64,000 nt of DNA from Morella rubra (lineage: Eukaryota > Streptophyta > Magnoliopsida > Fagales > Myricaceae). Both the position numbers and the translations under genes were made by a program. Below the pieces are notes generated by a model. It searched no databases and had not been told where the DNA came from. It saw nothing but the letters and a program-made list of their open reading frames with translations. The stretch's first letter is position 1, and every line of letters begins with the position of its first letter. The DNA lies in contig CM025853.1 of the NCBI GenBank assembly GCA_003952965.2, forward strand, positions 22,862,778 through 22,926,777, in the 5' to 3' direction. Positions 12,249 through 24,100 of this stretch are shown here, piece by piece.

Positions 12249-12677
12249 GGGGATGTTTGATTTTTAAGATTTTTGATAAAATTGTGAGTATTTATGTATA
12301 TTGGAGTTTTATAGGTTTTTGTGTAAAAATTAATGTAAAATTTTAAAGATATTTAATTTTTATTGAAGTTTGTAAAAGGAGTAGAGAGATGATTTGATGT
12401 AATTTTTTAATAAAAAAATATTAAAGTTTGGTGAAAAAATATGGAAAGAGAAGATTTATTATAAAAAAAAATTGAAAAGGTATTGAAGTTTGTGTGAAAA
12501 GTTATTGGAGTTTATGTTAAAGGTATTGGTATTTGTGTAAGTTTTTTGATGTTTTAGATGTTTGTTTTATGAATTTTTTGTATTAATTGTATTTTAGAAT
12601 ACTTTTGTAAAAATTATTTAATAATATTGTCTTATTTATCAAAGAAAAAAAAATAGTTTTGTAAAATGAACATGCCC
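12249..12677. mobile_element. MITE-like element, copy 2 (429 bp)
   Basis: The ends are GGGGATGTTTGATTTT and AAAATGAACATGCCC, inverted relative to each other. The interior shares long stretches with 7888-8254, for example the phrases for gatgatttgatgtaatt and ttgaagtttgtgtgaaaag. No clear target duplication is seen. No coding capacity. Confidence 0.75.
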
Positions 12678-13834
12678 GTAGATTTACACATTACTCCTCA
12701 TATAATTAAAAATATTTATGGGCATAAATTTTCTGTCCTGGCACACCAATTAGACCTAAAACATTTTCCTAAGCTTGCCCCTATGAAGCCCATACCTCAA
12801 TCGACCTTGCTTGAAGCAGGGACCGAGTGGATAAGCATTTGAGGTAAATAACTAAAAGAATAATCTAGTAGAAAATGTTTGAAACAGAGCAATCTCTTCT
12901 TTTAATGCCCTTCCTTTTCCGTGGGAGATGATGCATTTGACATTGTTCTTTTTACTTCAACCAACTTGAAAATACATACAGCATTTGAAACATGCCAAAT
13001 ACAAGTAAGATGTACAACCAAGCATGCACAATGCTCTGCCTCCGTATATTATCCGCAGTTCGGTTTAGTTTCGTTTCTCACTAGCCAGAAACATTCCTAT
13101 ATATGTTCAACTCAGACCTGAGACCTGAGACCTGAGACCTGGTTCCTATATATGTCCGCCTTTCGTGGGCCTTTGGGCCCATTCATCTCAGGCTTGCCTG
13201 CAAGCTACATAGGAAACACTAAAAGCCATGCGAAAACAACCAACTCAAAAAAAAAAAAAAAAAAAAAAAAGAAGGGAAAACTAGATGCTCAAACTTGGTA
13301 AAGCATAAAGATCTAGTCTGTAAGCCCTCCCTCGTAGCCTTTTTTGGCATATCCCTAATTTCTTGAAATTGTTGCACCAAGTCTGTTGATCCCATTTTAG
13401 CCAAAAAATTTGGCTATAGAATTCGTTTCTCTATATGTATAGGAGTCATCTTGAAAGAGAATCTATTTAAGTGCTTCAACAAATTAACAGGCGGAGGAAT
13501 ACAGTGGTTACATCTAAAACCAGACAAAACTCATAGACACAAATAGAAGTAGTCAAAAATACTAAAATTAACATGCAAAACAAAAAAATATAACAATAGT
13601 ACTAAAATCTGATATTAGCAAATCTCAGCTTGTCAAGACGTAGAATACCTCTCATACTATAAGGTAATGAATCTAAATCCACATATTGAATCTGATGATC
13701 ATCAAATGTCTGCATGACATGATATCTTTCAACGGTACCAAAGTTCACATCCTTCCTAAAACTCATTTTTTAGCTAATAAATCAGCCACCATATTATCTC
13801 TTTCTCAATGTATGAGATATCCGAAAATTAAAGG
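12678..13834. other. Non-genic DNA
   Basis: No gene recognised. It holds four tandem copies of the 7-bp word agacctg at about 13114-13141, flanked by two copies of cctatatatgt, and an A-run of about 23 at 13248-13270. Confidence 0.6.
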
Positions 13835-14142
13835 GAAAAAGTTATTTTGAACCCTTAAACTACTAAAATAATCTCAAACATAGGTCTCAAGTATCAACTT
13901 CGACACAATGAGCACAAGAACTACCAAATTTTATCAATTTGCAACCTTAAAAAAGATCCAACCATCAAACTTGTGCCATGTTATAAATGAGCTATGTAGC
14001 ATGATTTTGACCGTCAGATTTTTTTTTCAAGATGTAATTTGATTAATTGTTGAAGTTGAGGACTTAATGTCTCGAAATTGATAATTTAAATCCCTATTTG
14101 AAATTGTATTAGTAGTTAAAGGACTCAAAGTAACTTTTTTTT
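13835..14142. mobile_element. Foldback (Mutator-type?) element, degenerate
   Basis: The left arm (aaaaagttattttgaaccctt, then aactacta) is the imperfect reverse complement of the right arm (agtagttaaaggactcaaagtaactttttt). The pairing continues inward for roughly 100 bases on each side, through the atcaactt/gaagttga region. There is no coding sequence. I cannot see a clean target duplication, so the class is a guess based on long inverted arms. Confidence 0.55.
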
Positions 14143-14843
14143 CAAAAATAAAACAATGGAGAAACTGAAGAATTTCATCCCAATAAAATACCACAACTTA
14201 CAATAGCCATATTTGAGCTAAGTAACTACCAAACTAGAATCACATTCCATTACTTACAATCCCCACCCTTTACACACAAATTAATTCATCAAGCACGACA
14301 CACAAAGTTCTGCACAATTATTAGTACCAATAGCATTACCCAAAGCATTGAAGTCCCAAACTACTCCATCATTTTCATTATTACAAGGATTACTCCATCA
14401 AAACTGTTCCATCCAATTGAATTTGTAACAAGAAAACATGCGAAGTGCATGTTAAATAGGAGACAGCGGAGCGCGTACCAAGATGAAACGCAGGAGGCAG
14501 AAAAGGTTGGATAGCGGAGTTGGAAAACTCGACATTTTGGATCAACTTTATCTCTCATCTGCTCCAACTTTGTATGTCATCATTTTTTATTCCAACTCCA
14601 TTTCATTTCCTTTCATGGTGTTCCAAATCCAACGTTAAAGCATAATTTCTTTCTAAGTAGTCAACCCCCAGCTCTTCCCCCCGATAAAAATAGAAAAAGA
14701 TAGAAGCATCCAAGTTTAGTGAGGGACCTGATCTCATACGGCACAAAGGTGAAGACCTTGCAAACCAACTTTGAACAGAGGTTCCTTCTTTTTCGTCTCC
14801 AGTGTTATACATTTTGCTTTCGGGAGTAGTTTCTTTGAGGACA

Positions 14844-16565
14844 ATGTCGTCGGCCGCTGTGGGAGCCATCTCCTCAACCAGGGACGTTACCCTGAATCCT
14901 CAAATGGAGGAAGAAGAGCTCAAGAATAACAAGAACAACGAAGTTGAGGGTGAAACGGGCCAGCTCCCCCACGGTGATGACGACCAGGGAGATGATGAGC
15001 TAGAGGAGGAAGATGACGCCGAGTTGAAATTTGGGAAGGAATTCGATCTTGGACCTCAATTTTCGCTCAAGGAACAGCTTGAAAAAGATAAAGTAAGATT
15101 TTTCTTTATTTTGTTTTGCAAGGTCGGATTGAACAAGACGTGGATTGTGAGCTGATGAATAGTTTGTTTTGGCATGTATGCCGGTTGGTGATGTGTTTGT
15201 GTTGTTTTATTGGTCTTCTTTTCGTTTTCTCAAGGATGATGAAAGTTTGAGGAAATGGAAGGAACTACTTCTTGGAAGTATTGATCTCTCCATTTATGGA
15301 GGTACTTTGCTCTCTCTCTCTCTCTCTCTAAACTTTTTGGGTTTTCATAGACCGTAATCTCTTCTTCCTGATAACTTAATTTTATGAGGAGTTTGCCATA
15401 ATCTAACTTTTTACTCAGCGTGGTAAAAACTTAAGAAAGCTTTTTAGAAAGCCATAGTTGAAGATACACTTCTTCGTTTTCTCTGTTTTCATCAAAGCCC
15501 ATTGCAGATATCTGCAGAAATGAAATCAGTACTTTTTTTCCCATTTTTCTTTCTGATTCCTTGGGACTGCTAGAAACCATCTTCCCCTTTAGCCTTTTGG
15601 GCAATTTTAGATGCCATGCTAAGGTCACTTCTATTATCTGGTATTACTGCTATTTGTTTCCTACAATTTTTTTACTCAACCTAGAGAACAAATTATCACT
15701 ATCAAATCCCTCCCAATCCTGATGCCATTGAGCCATTCAGCCCCATTTTAGCTCTCAAATGTAGGCTGCTTGGTTTTTTTTAAAAAAAGATTTCCCAAAA
15801 TGTTTATGATTCTAAGAGTTTGACAACCTGTTGTTGAAATCAGAGACTAAAGAACCAGAAGTGAAGATTGAAAGCCTCACAATTCAATGCCCAGGCAGAC
15901 CAGATCTAGTTATACCAATCCCATTTGTTAAGAATTCTAAAAGCAGTCTCTTCACCCTCAAGGAAGGAAGCCAGTACCGCCTCAAATTCATCTTCACAGT
16001 CTCCAAGAACATCGTATCAGGCCTCAAGTACGCCAACTTTGTGTGGAAGACCGGTTTGAGAGGTAGAAGCATCCTTCCATTGGCATTCATACCAAATGAA
16101 GAGTTATACTGCGCGCTTTCTTGTTATCTTTCTTTCCCTTTCTCTGACCAACTTTAGTAGAAGGCAAAAGAGCCGTTCGCTCTGTTCTCACGGCACGGTT
16201 TCATCTATTTTCTTCTGTTTGACTCCTGAAATCGTTTGACAGTGGACACTTCAAACAGAATGCTTGGAACTTTCAGTCCTCAGCAAGACCCGTATACATG
16301 TGAAATGGAAGAAGAAACTACCCCGTCGGGCATGTTTGCGAGAGGCTTGTATCGTGCAAGAACCAAGGTAAATGTTGAGCTAAGAAGACAAAAACCGATT
16401 TTATTATCGTAGTAGTAGTAGTAGTAGTAGTTGCTGAGATAGAAAGGAATCTGCAGTGAAGTAATTCTTCTTCTTTTTTCTCAGTTTTTGGATGACGATG
16501 GAAAGTGCTATTTAGACGTGAGTTACTACTTCGAAATTCAAAGGAACTGGCCGAAACCCTTTTGA
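14844..16565 (+). CDS. Rho GDP-dissociation inhibitor (RhoGDI), complete
   Basis: RhoGDI keeps ROP/RAC GTPases soluble and GDP-bound by holding their prenyl tail; in plants it helps focus polar growth sites such as root hairs. Exons: 14844-15092, 15235-15301, 15844-16062, 16243-16367, 16485-16565 (stop TGA). The total is 741 bases, 246 residues, close to the usual ~240, and all junction phases agree. The N-terminal tail (residues 1-62) is strongly acidic (DDELEEEDDAE near 50-60), followed by the helical FSLKEQLEKDKDDESLRKWKE segment that contacts the GTPase. The immunoglobulin-like fold contains SLFTLKEGSQYRLKF, NIVSGLKY and VWKTG. The C-terminal part has TFSPQQDPYTCEMEEETTPS and ends in EIQRNWPKPF. 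The ATG at 14844 is chosen as the first in-frame start giving a family-length tail; an upstream in-frame ATG at 14802 would add 14 residues. Confidence 0.96.
16409..16433. repeat. (GTA)n microsatellite in RhoGDI intron 4
   Basis: About eight copies of gta/tag lie between RhoGDI exons 4 and 5. Confidence 0.85.
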
Positions 16566-17955
16566 AGTTCTATCTGGTTTCTCACCGGCATGGACTTGGT
16601 AGTGCTTCAAGCGATCAGTCTAAAGAGATACTCTTCCTCTGGCATGCTGTTCTTGCAATTTGTGTTAGCGGTTCATTTTTTACTAGCTCAAATAGTTTCC
16701 GGTAGCTAGTTTATAGTTATCGGCCACCGCTCTCCTCTGCCTAACACGGAATGATTAGTGGTTTCTCCGATTCTTTTACAAGGTTTTGCTAGTTTTCATT
16801 TACGACTTGGTGAAAGTCGGGTTAATGTGTAGGATTCTCCTTGTATGGTTCTATCTTTTGAAATGCAAGCCTCACGGCATTATTTAAAAAAGAAAACCAA
16901 CAGTACCAATGTCCATGGCATGACCATCATCATTGTTGTGGTCGTCTCCATAGAAGTCCTGCTCCTTTTATATTTTAGTGTTTCTCTTCCCCTTTTTTTC
17001 CTTCAGTCTCACGATGTCTCAACATCTGGTTGATGTTTTCTTGAATGGGTGGAGATGATACGAAGATGAATCCATCTGATCAGAAATAAGGAATCCAATG
17101 GATATATAGCTTTAACTGCTGCGCGCTTACTCTTTACAAGGCAAAGTGACGAAGGCAGGTCAAATTTTTTTGTGGTCCAGACACTTACAGTATATGACGA
17201 ACGCATGCCTCCTCCAAAAGACCTCTAGAAAACGAAAAGCAGTAAAAGATGAAAGATGGTAGCGGGACGATCCAAAGATTGTTCTCTGAGAATAGCTGTG
17301 CCAGCCTGAGCACCTTTTCTCTACCCTCTACTTGTAATACGACCACCTTCAAAAATTCAGACACAGCATTCCCATCCCTGTTCTCCCGACCTTTGTATCA
17401 TGGATCTAGCGAGGTAAAAATGCTCCCTGATTCACCTTTTTCTTGATCTCTATATTATCAGATTCTACCCATATTTCTTGAATCTCTTTACCCTCATGAC
17501 CAGACAGTATTATGGTTAGCACTTGGCACGCAGCTGAATTATTGCGTGAAGCCACCATGCTCTCTTACCAGCATCACACAATCATTATGTCCGAGCCATC
17601 ATTTGCCTTACCCCATAGTCATCCTCTTTTTAACTTTTTGAGGGCATGCCTCTACTACTCAAAGGAAGTGGGATCGAGGTGCCAAAACTTGCATCCTCTC
17701 CTCCAGCGAACGACTCCACATCTGAGGCCATTAATTGTTTGGATTTGGGTCTTAGACCCGGTTGTGTTGCCTTGGCTCTTTTGGGTGTCTCAACCCTTTT
17801 GTTATGAACTTTGATCCTTTATCTGAGATGTTTTGGGCAATATGCCCCCTTTAATCTTGTAGCTGGCTCCTTGGGATGTGTTGTCGCTTGCGCTTGCCAC
17901 CCTAGTTCTATTTGTAGTTCTGCTTCTTCTTGAAGCTGCTTCTAGCTTGCACACA

Positions 17956-17990
<35 letters not shown>

Positions 17991-18192
17991 GAAAAAAGGT
18001 CTTTTTCTTTCTGTAATCTCTATCTTGTTTCAATCTAGAAGAATTCACATCACAAAGCCACTGTAGTATAATTTACTGCACAAAGATATATGATAGTACT
18101 TCTACTCGATACCAAAATTTCTTCAACGGACAAATCAACCAAAAAAAAATCAATGACAAAAACCGATTCCCCTCTATCTGTACAAAGATAAG
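16566..18192. other. RhoGDI 3' UTR and non-genic DNA
   Basis: The RhoGDI 3' UTR probably occupies the first few hundred bases. No recognisable gene follows. A compound (CA)n-A(n) microsatellite lies at 17949-17996. Open frames near 17250-17810 resemble nothing known to me. Confidence 0.55.
17949..17996. repeat. Compound (CA)n / poly(A) microsatellite
   Basis: About ten CA units run directly into about 22 A residues. It is intergenic, between the RhoGDI and MACPF genes, which face each other tail to tail. Confidence 0.85.
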
Positions 18193-21100
18193 TCACCAAT
18201 AGTCTAACAGAGCAAACTCAACATGCAAACCAATCTTACCACCCTGGGTCACTAGCTTAGCAGCTGTTACCAACCAATGCCCTGGAGCATCATGGGGTCC
18301 CCTCACTACCTCAGTCGTCTCCACATATTTAAGGAACTTTGTAGAATGTACTGGTACAGGGGGGCCTTCCGGATATACACCAGAGTTCAGTGCATTTGGA
18401 GTCTGCTTTTGTGGACCAGTAGCAGTCCGCTGAGTGAAAGTAAAGGTTGTGCTCAGATTCATGAGGAAATTTGACTTGCGAGAACCTTCTGGTACAGCAG
18501 CCCACTCTCTCTTTCGGATGGAGCAATTAGGTAATTGGGTAAAGAGAAGACGTAGGTGAAGTACTGTCTTGGGCCACTTCCCTTTGCTAACGAGCTGAGC
18601 GCCAGTTACAATATAAACACTGCTTGAATCTCCCTGAACCCACTTGGGATCATGCTCAACCAATGCTGTGCACACATTTGAGAATCTCTTCCATTTGACT
18701 GGTTCTAAGAACTGGTCACTAAGCTCATGATCATCAGAACCTCGCCAAAGAGATGGCCCGCTTGTGGTTGCAGTAGCTGATGAAAGGGTCATAGTATTTG
18801 GAAGGCTTGAGAGATGCTGTACATGTAAAGCCAACCGATTGCTTCTCTTCCCTTCTAAGTACAAGCGTAGGCCAACCACAGGTTTCTGACCAGTGGAAAC
18901 CTGAAATGGTATAAAATAAACAGAGCCTAGGAAATATCAAAATTGACCCCTTCAATGCTCCGATCCTACAAATTATAAGCCACTGCTACATGAGCTAAGA
19001 TAGGACAAAAAGAGGTGCAAGAGTGAACCGCATCAGACCTATCCCCAAACAAGAAAGAGAGATATTATAGGTGGCTTCCCGCAACCTGAAACCCCTGTGG
19101 ATGCTCTTTTCTACTGGGGCAGATATATAGAGGCTGGAAAAAGTCCCAGCTATGTTCAGTGGGAAAATGAGTGACATTCTTAAGTAGGACCACAAGGAGA
19201 CAAGGGACAATGACAGTGCTAGCCAGAGTGATCAGTCATATATGTTAAGGAACTGGATTCTTCAGTAAGACCTCGAACATTGCAGGCCTAAATTTTGTGG
19301 TTGAGCCAGAAACTGGTATAAAGTTAATATAGGCAATAACAGCTAGCTCTATAAGAATAGAGAACATGAACTTTGAATGGTGTATACGTCCCACACGAAG
19401 GAAAAAAGTTCAGGGTATTCAGGTAGCAGGTAGCACATTGCTGATGCATCTAGAGATAACTTTGATCATTGGACCAACCTCATTTATTCTATTTATTGAC
19501 CACGCATACACAATGAGGTACAATACAAAGGAGAATCCTGAAGCTGAGTTGTGACAATCCTAGTCTTATCCAGAGAAAATGGATTAGAATAAACAGAAAG
19601 ACAGGCATCAGAAATGAAAGTGGTTTAGGAAACAGAAATTAAATCACCAACTATTCCAAAAACTTAAACTAATAGGAAAAAGTAAATTTAATTATTTAGT
19701 CTCTGACACTCCCCTTCACATGTGAGCCTGACTCTCCATACTCAATACGTGAAATATTTGATTGAAAAAGAGTTCACGTGTGGGATCTAGATTCGATTAC
19801 CAACTATCTCAAAAGCTTATATTAATAAGAAAAGGTGAATGCAATCATTTAACTTATGCGTCTAACAACAGAGAGATCAGGTTTGTACGCAAGTGAGACG
19901 GTCAAAAAACTGAATGAGGAGCTCATGAAAAAAAAAAAGGAAAAAAAAAAAAAGATCCATTGAGTGTATTAAAATCCAACTCTTTCTTAAACTCCATTAG
20001 ATATTAAATAGCTCGATTTATCACTAGGCTCAAAGATAACTTTTAGTTAGATCCATAACATGCAAAATTGCAACTTATGTCCGATGTAAAATAGGTAAGA
20101 CACTTGGTCCCTAAAACCAGGAGGCTATCCGTGTCTGCAACACACTAGGCCTTGAGGCTATTCACTTACTCCCCCACCTTGGGTTAGGCCAAGGCCCAAA
20201 GAGGGAACCCTATTTTTTCATCACAAGTATAGGCTGATACCTCAGAACTGGGTCTTGGGAGAGAAGCTCGGATACAGCCCTCTGCTTTAACATTTTCAGT
20301 TGCTGGACGAAGCAGACCCTGATAAAATCTCAAATCATGACACTTAAAAACCAGGCACCCCCAAGACTTAATGTTGTGAACAATGGTCCATATTTGTTCT
20401 CGTGAGTATCTGTATCCTATTAGTCTTATACCTGTTAATTTCAATGCGGAAGTCTCTCACTGAATCTAAACATGGATGTATCAGGAAACAACCATAAGTA
20501 GCTAATTTGAGGGACAAAGTGCTGGTATACACTCTTTGAACTTCAAAAAGCATTCGCACAAGGGCGGACTTGGATACACATGTACCTAAAGAATATAATT
20601 GAAATATACATGGACCTAAGAGTTGGACATTACCCCGAATCCATGCACTTTGATTATGCATGCAAAACCGCATTCTGTCTATTTCTTCTGTTAACAGAAA
20701 CCTGAGAACTGTAACCTACCATAATCATGTATGTGGTCTATAGCCTCTCATCACCATTATTGAAACAACAGGGCAAGCTGATTAATCATGGAAAAACCAC
20801 TTAAAAAGCAATGGTCATGCCTAAACTCATCCACGACTCTTTACATTATCTATAAAGAGTGTTGCATCTCTATGATTCCCAGTTCATTTCTAACTAAGCA
20901 AGAATATTTTTTTTCTCTTAAGCAACAACTTTTGCTTAAGATATTTTTTAAGTCCTTTATTTCCATTGATTATTGTGGAGTATATGGACCGTCATAAAGA
21001 ACAATTCAAGACCTAACAATCGACTGACTTATGTATACAGCAGAAACGAGTCACCATGTGCCAATGTTTACAAATGATATAGGTAGAGTGAGTGTACCTG

Positions 21101-24100
21101 GGTAGAGCTAACATATATCTTAGGACCCAGGAAAAAAAATTGCAGGTGAGGGCAAGATGTATTTCTCTGTTGATGCCTAAGAGGCAGCTCACAAAACATA
21201 GGTGCCCATTGCCGAGGAACTTGGAACTCCAAGAAGTGCTGTAAATCCTCTGGAGAGGGCTTGTCTGGAAAGTGAATATGTGAGTCAAAGCTCCAGTTTT
21301 ATGTTTTACGGTAAGTCTAAGCTCCACTATTATTTGAGATAAACAAGCTGCAAACAGTATATATTAGATATTGGGGCAATGGAAAAAGGAGGTTAGAAAC
21401 TAAATGAACTAGGAGACTTCATGAGGCCATATTTAAATGAAGTCTACCAATTTATAATGCAGAAGTAGAATTTTTACTATAACCAAAGTCAGTCCTGTGA
21501 GGAAGACTTGAGAATTTTGTCTCTTGTTTTCTGTTATACCCATTGTTTTTTGAAAGAACAATGACAAGAATGGGTTTGTTTTCCTCCTTTCAGTTTGTTG
21601 CTTCTTTCTCTTTGGGCATTAGGGTTGAGTTTCTTCCTTCTCATCCAAATGTTCTAAAATTACCCAAATTTTGTCTACATTCTTTGGCCTCTGCAGCAGT
21701 CAAAGCCCAAATTTGCTTTTTAACTATTGAAATAGAAGTATCAACCAGAAACAACCTTGAGTTAATTATATAACAGTGATAGCTAAGAAATGCATGCTAG
21801 CCAATAACTAAGAACTTAATATTTAACTCCATGCCGCTAGCTGGAATTAGAGCACTTAGTACTCACAGCGTAGATACAAGTTGATTGCATGACTAAGATA
21901 ACCGCTGCCAGGAATCCCAGTAAGAAGAGAAGTGATAGGAACGAACTTGAACAGGATTGCTTCAGGTTTAGCCGGCACTGTCTGGAGCCAATTGGAGTGA
22001 CCACGCATGAACACATCACCTCCTCTTTTTGAACATACAATACTGAGGCCCTGTTCCAAGTTGAAGAAATACTTATGAACAGGCCATAGTTGTTAACCAT
22101 ATTTTATGCTAGACATTTTGAGCTCTTGGCTTACATCCTTGCTTGATGTTTCTGAAGTACTGGTCAACTGCAGTGTGTTTGATTGTAATACACGATTAAA
22201 TACCTCGGGAACCTAGAGCATTAAATCACCTTCGTTAATCATATACAGTTACTAAGATTACAACAACAAATAAATATGTTATGGGCAGTACTTTCTCTTT
22301 GCCATCTCTTGTTTTCCTCTGTAATAGAGAATGGCTTCTTCGATCTGAAAATAGAAAATCTCCAAGATCTTCCAAATATCCTCTAATATCAGCTGGAGGA
22401 ATTGATGAGGAAAGATTCTGCTTAAGACAAACTAAATCTTGACCACCGACAGCCATTCCCACTATGATATGAGTCCCATATGTCTGGATGAACCTACCCA
22501 AACAAAAGAATGAAAATAAGATAGAAAAGAAATGTAAGAAAAACACAAAAATAGGTTAAAGAAGTAGAAGAAAGAAAAAAAACTTCAATTTGGAAAGTAT
22601 GGGCCAGACATATCTTTACCATACCCTGCTTTCTGCTTCAACTCAACTGAACATAATATTTCAATTTGACGGAAAACCAAATAGGGTAACTGAGTTTTTA
22701 CTACACTTTTGTTTTCTGCTTTTCAACATTTAACTCAAAAAAAAATAAGTCACTTTGTGCATGGAAGAAGGTAAGACTTCATCATGTCTAATCCCCCAGC
22801 AACGAATGATAAAGAATTTGAAAGGTGGGTTGCTAATAACTTCAGTTTCATGGGTCTAGTTATATACATGGAGAATTTGTTGAGTACTTCTGTCATGGTT
22901 CTGCTTGCAATAAAGCTTATTATTCTCCTCACGCTCAAGTGGTGCTCCAAAATTACAAATTATTCATGAGGGAAGCATATTGGTTTTCCCTAATTTCAAA
23001 ACCTAAAGGGATCCTAAGAAACATTTACATTTTACAAAATGCAAGGATCAGAGTCTGCCACGGGTAAGCATGGTACACACATAATAAAGAACATGCAGAA
23101 ATTTAATAAGCACTAAAAACGAAAAAGAGGGGCAAGATACAATGATCTAACAAAGAAAACTATCAAAACCAAGAGGTAGTATCCTAAGGCAGTCAGCCAC
23201 CTAACTCAAGATGTTAATTCTATAAGGACAAGAAACTGCCCTAAGATAATTTTTGAAGATGCACTCCGTCACAAAACAATAACATTTTATTTTACTTACT
23301 AGAGCTACTCTTCTACATCCCAGTTCTACAAAACCCAGATTTATCAACTTTTGCTTTGCAGGTAGTTTCATGAGACTGGAGGGTTCAGTCTACACTTTGA
23401 GACAAGCTCAACTAAGAATTGATTAGGACCAGAAGATATATATGCAATTGATTGATGGTACTACTGAGTTCCTGCAGTATAAGAAAGCAAGTACCCTAGT
23501 CCTACTGTAAGTAGATCCAGACCAGGGATAAGCAAGATAGTCCTGATCTTTAGCATTATGCAAGAATCCCTTTTTATATGTGCTGTAGTTTGAGCATAAC
23601 ACTTGACATGAAATGTGTCAATTACATGTGAGACCTCTGAATGTCCAATGGTAGTCATATATAGTTAAAATGGGAAAACCACCTAGACAGTGAAGCAGGA
23701 TCCCAACGAGATGGTACGGCCTTCTTTACGCTGTCTTGTAGTACCAAGGGAGATGCTGTTAGGTGCAGATAATACAACGAGATAAAGTAGCCGTCAAAAG
23801 CAAGATATTTAGTGTCGGCAGCATCATGAACCCAGTCCCCAGTTAACTCAAAAATAGCATTAAGATAGCCTGATGGAATTTTTCCTTGTACCGAAGATTT
23901 CTGATTAAGCAATTCAGACATCTGCAAAGAAAGAACAATAAATGGAATGCGGCATCTCAACAAATGACCTATAAATAATGCTTAAAAATCAGAATATCTT
24001 CACAACCTCATACCAATTAGCCATAATAGAACATACATCTAAAGTTCCCAACATAAAATAAAAATGAACCAAAATCCCATAATAGAACATGGCAAGTTCA

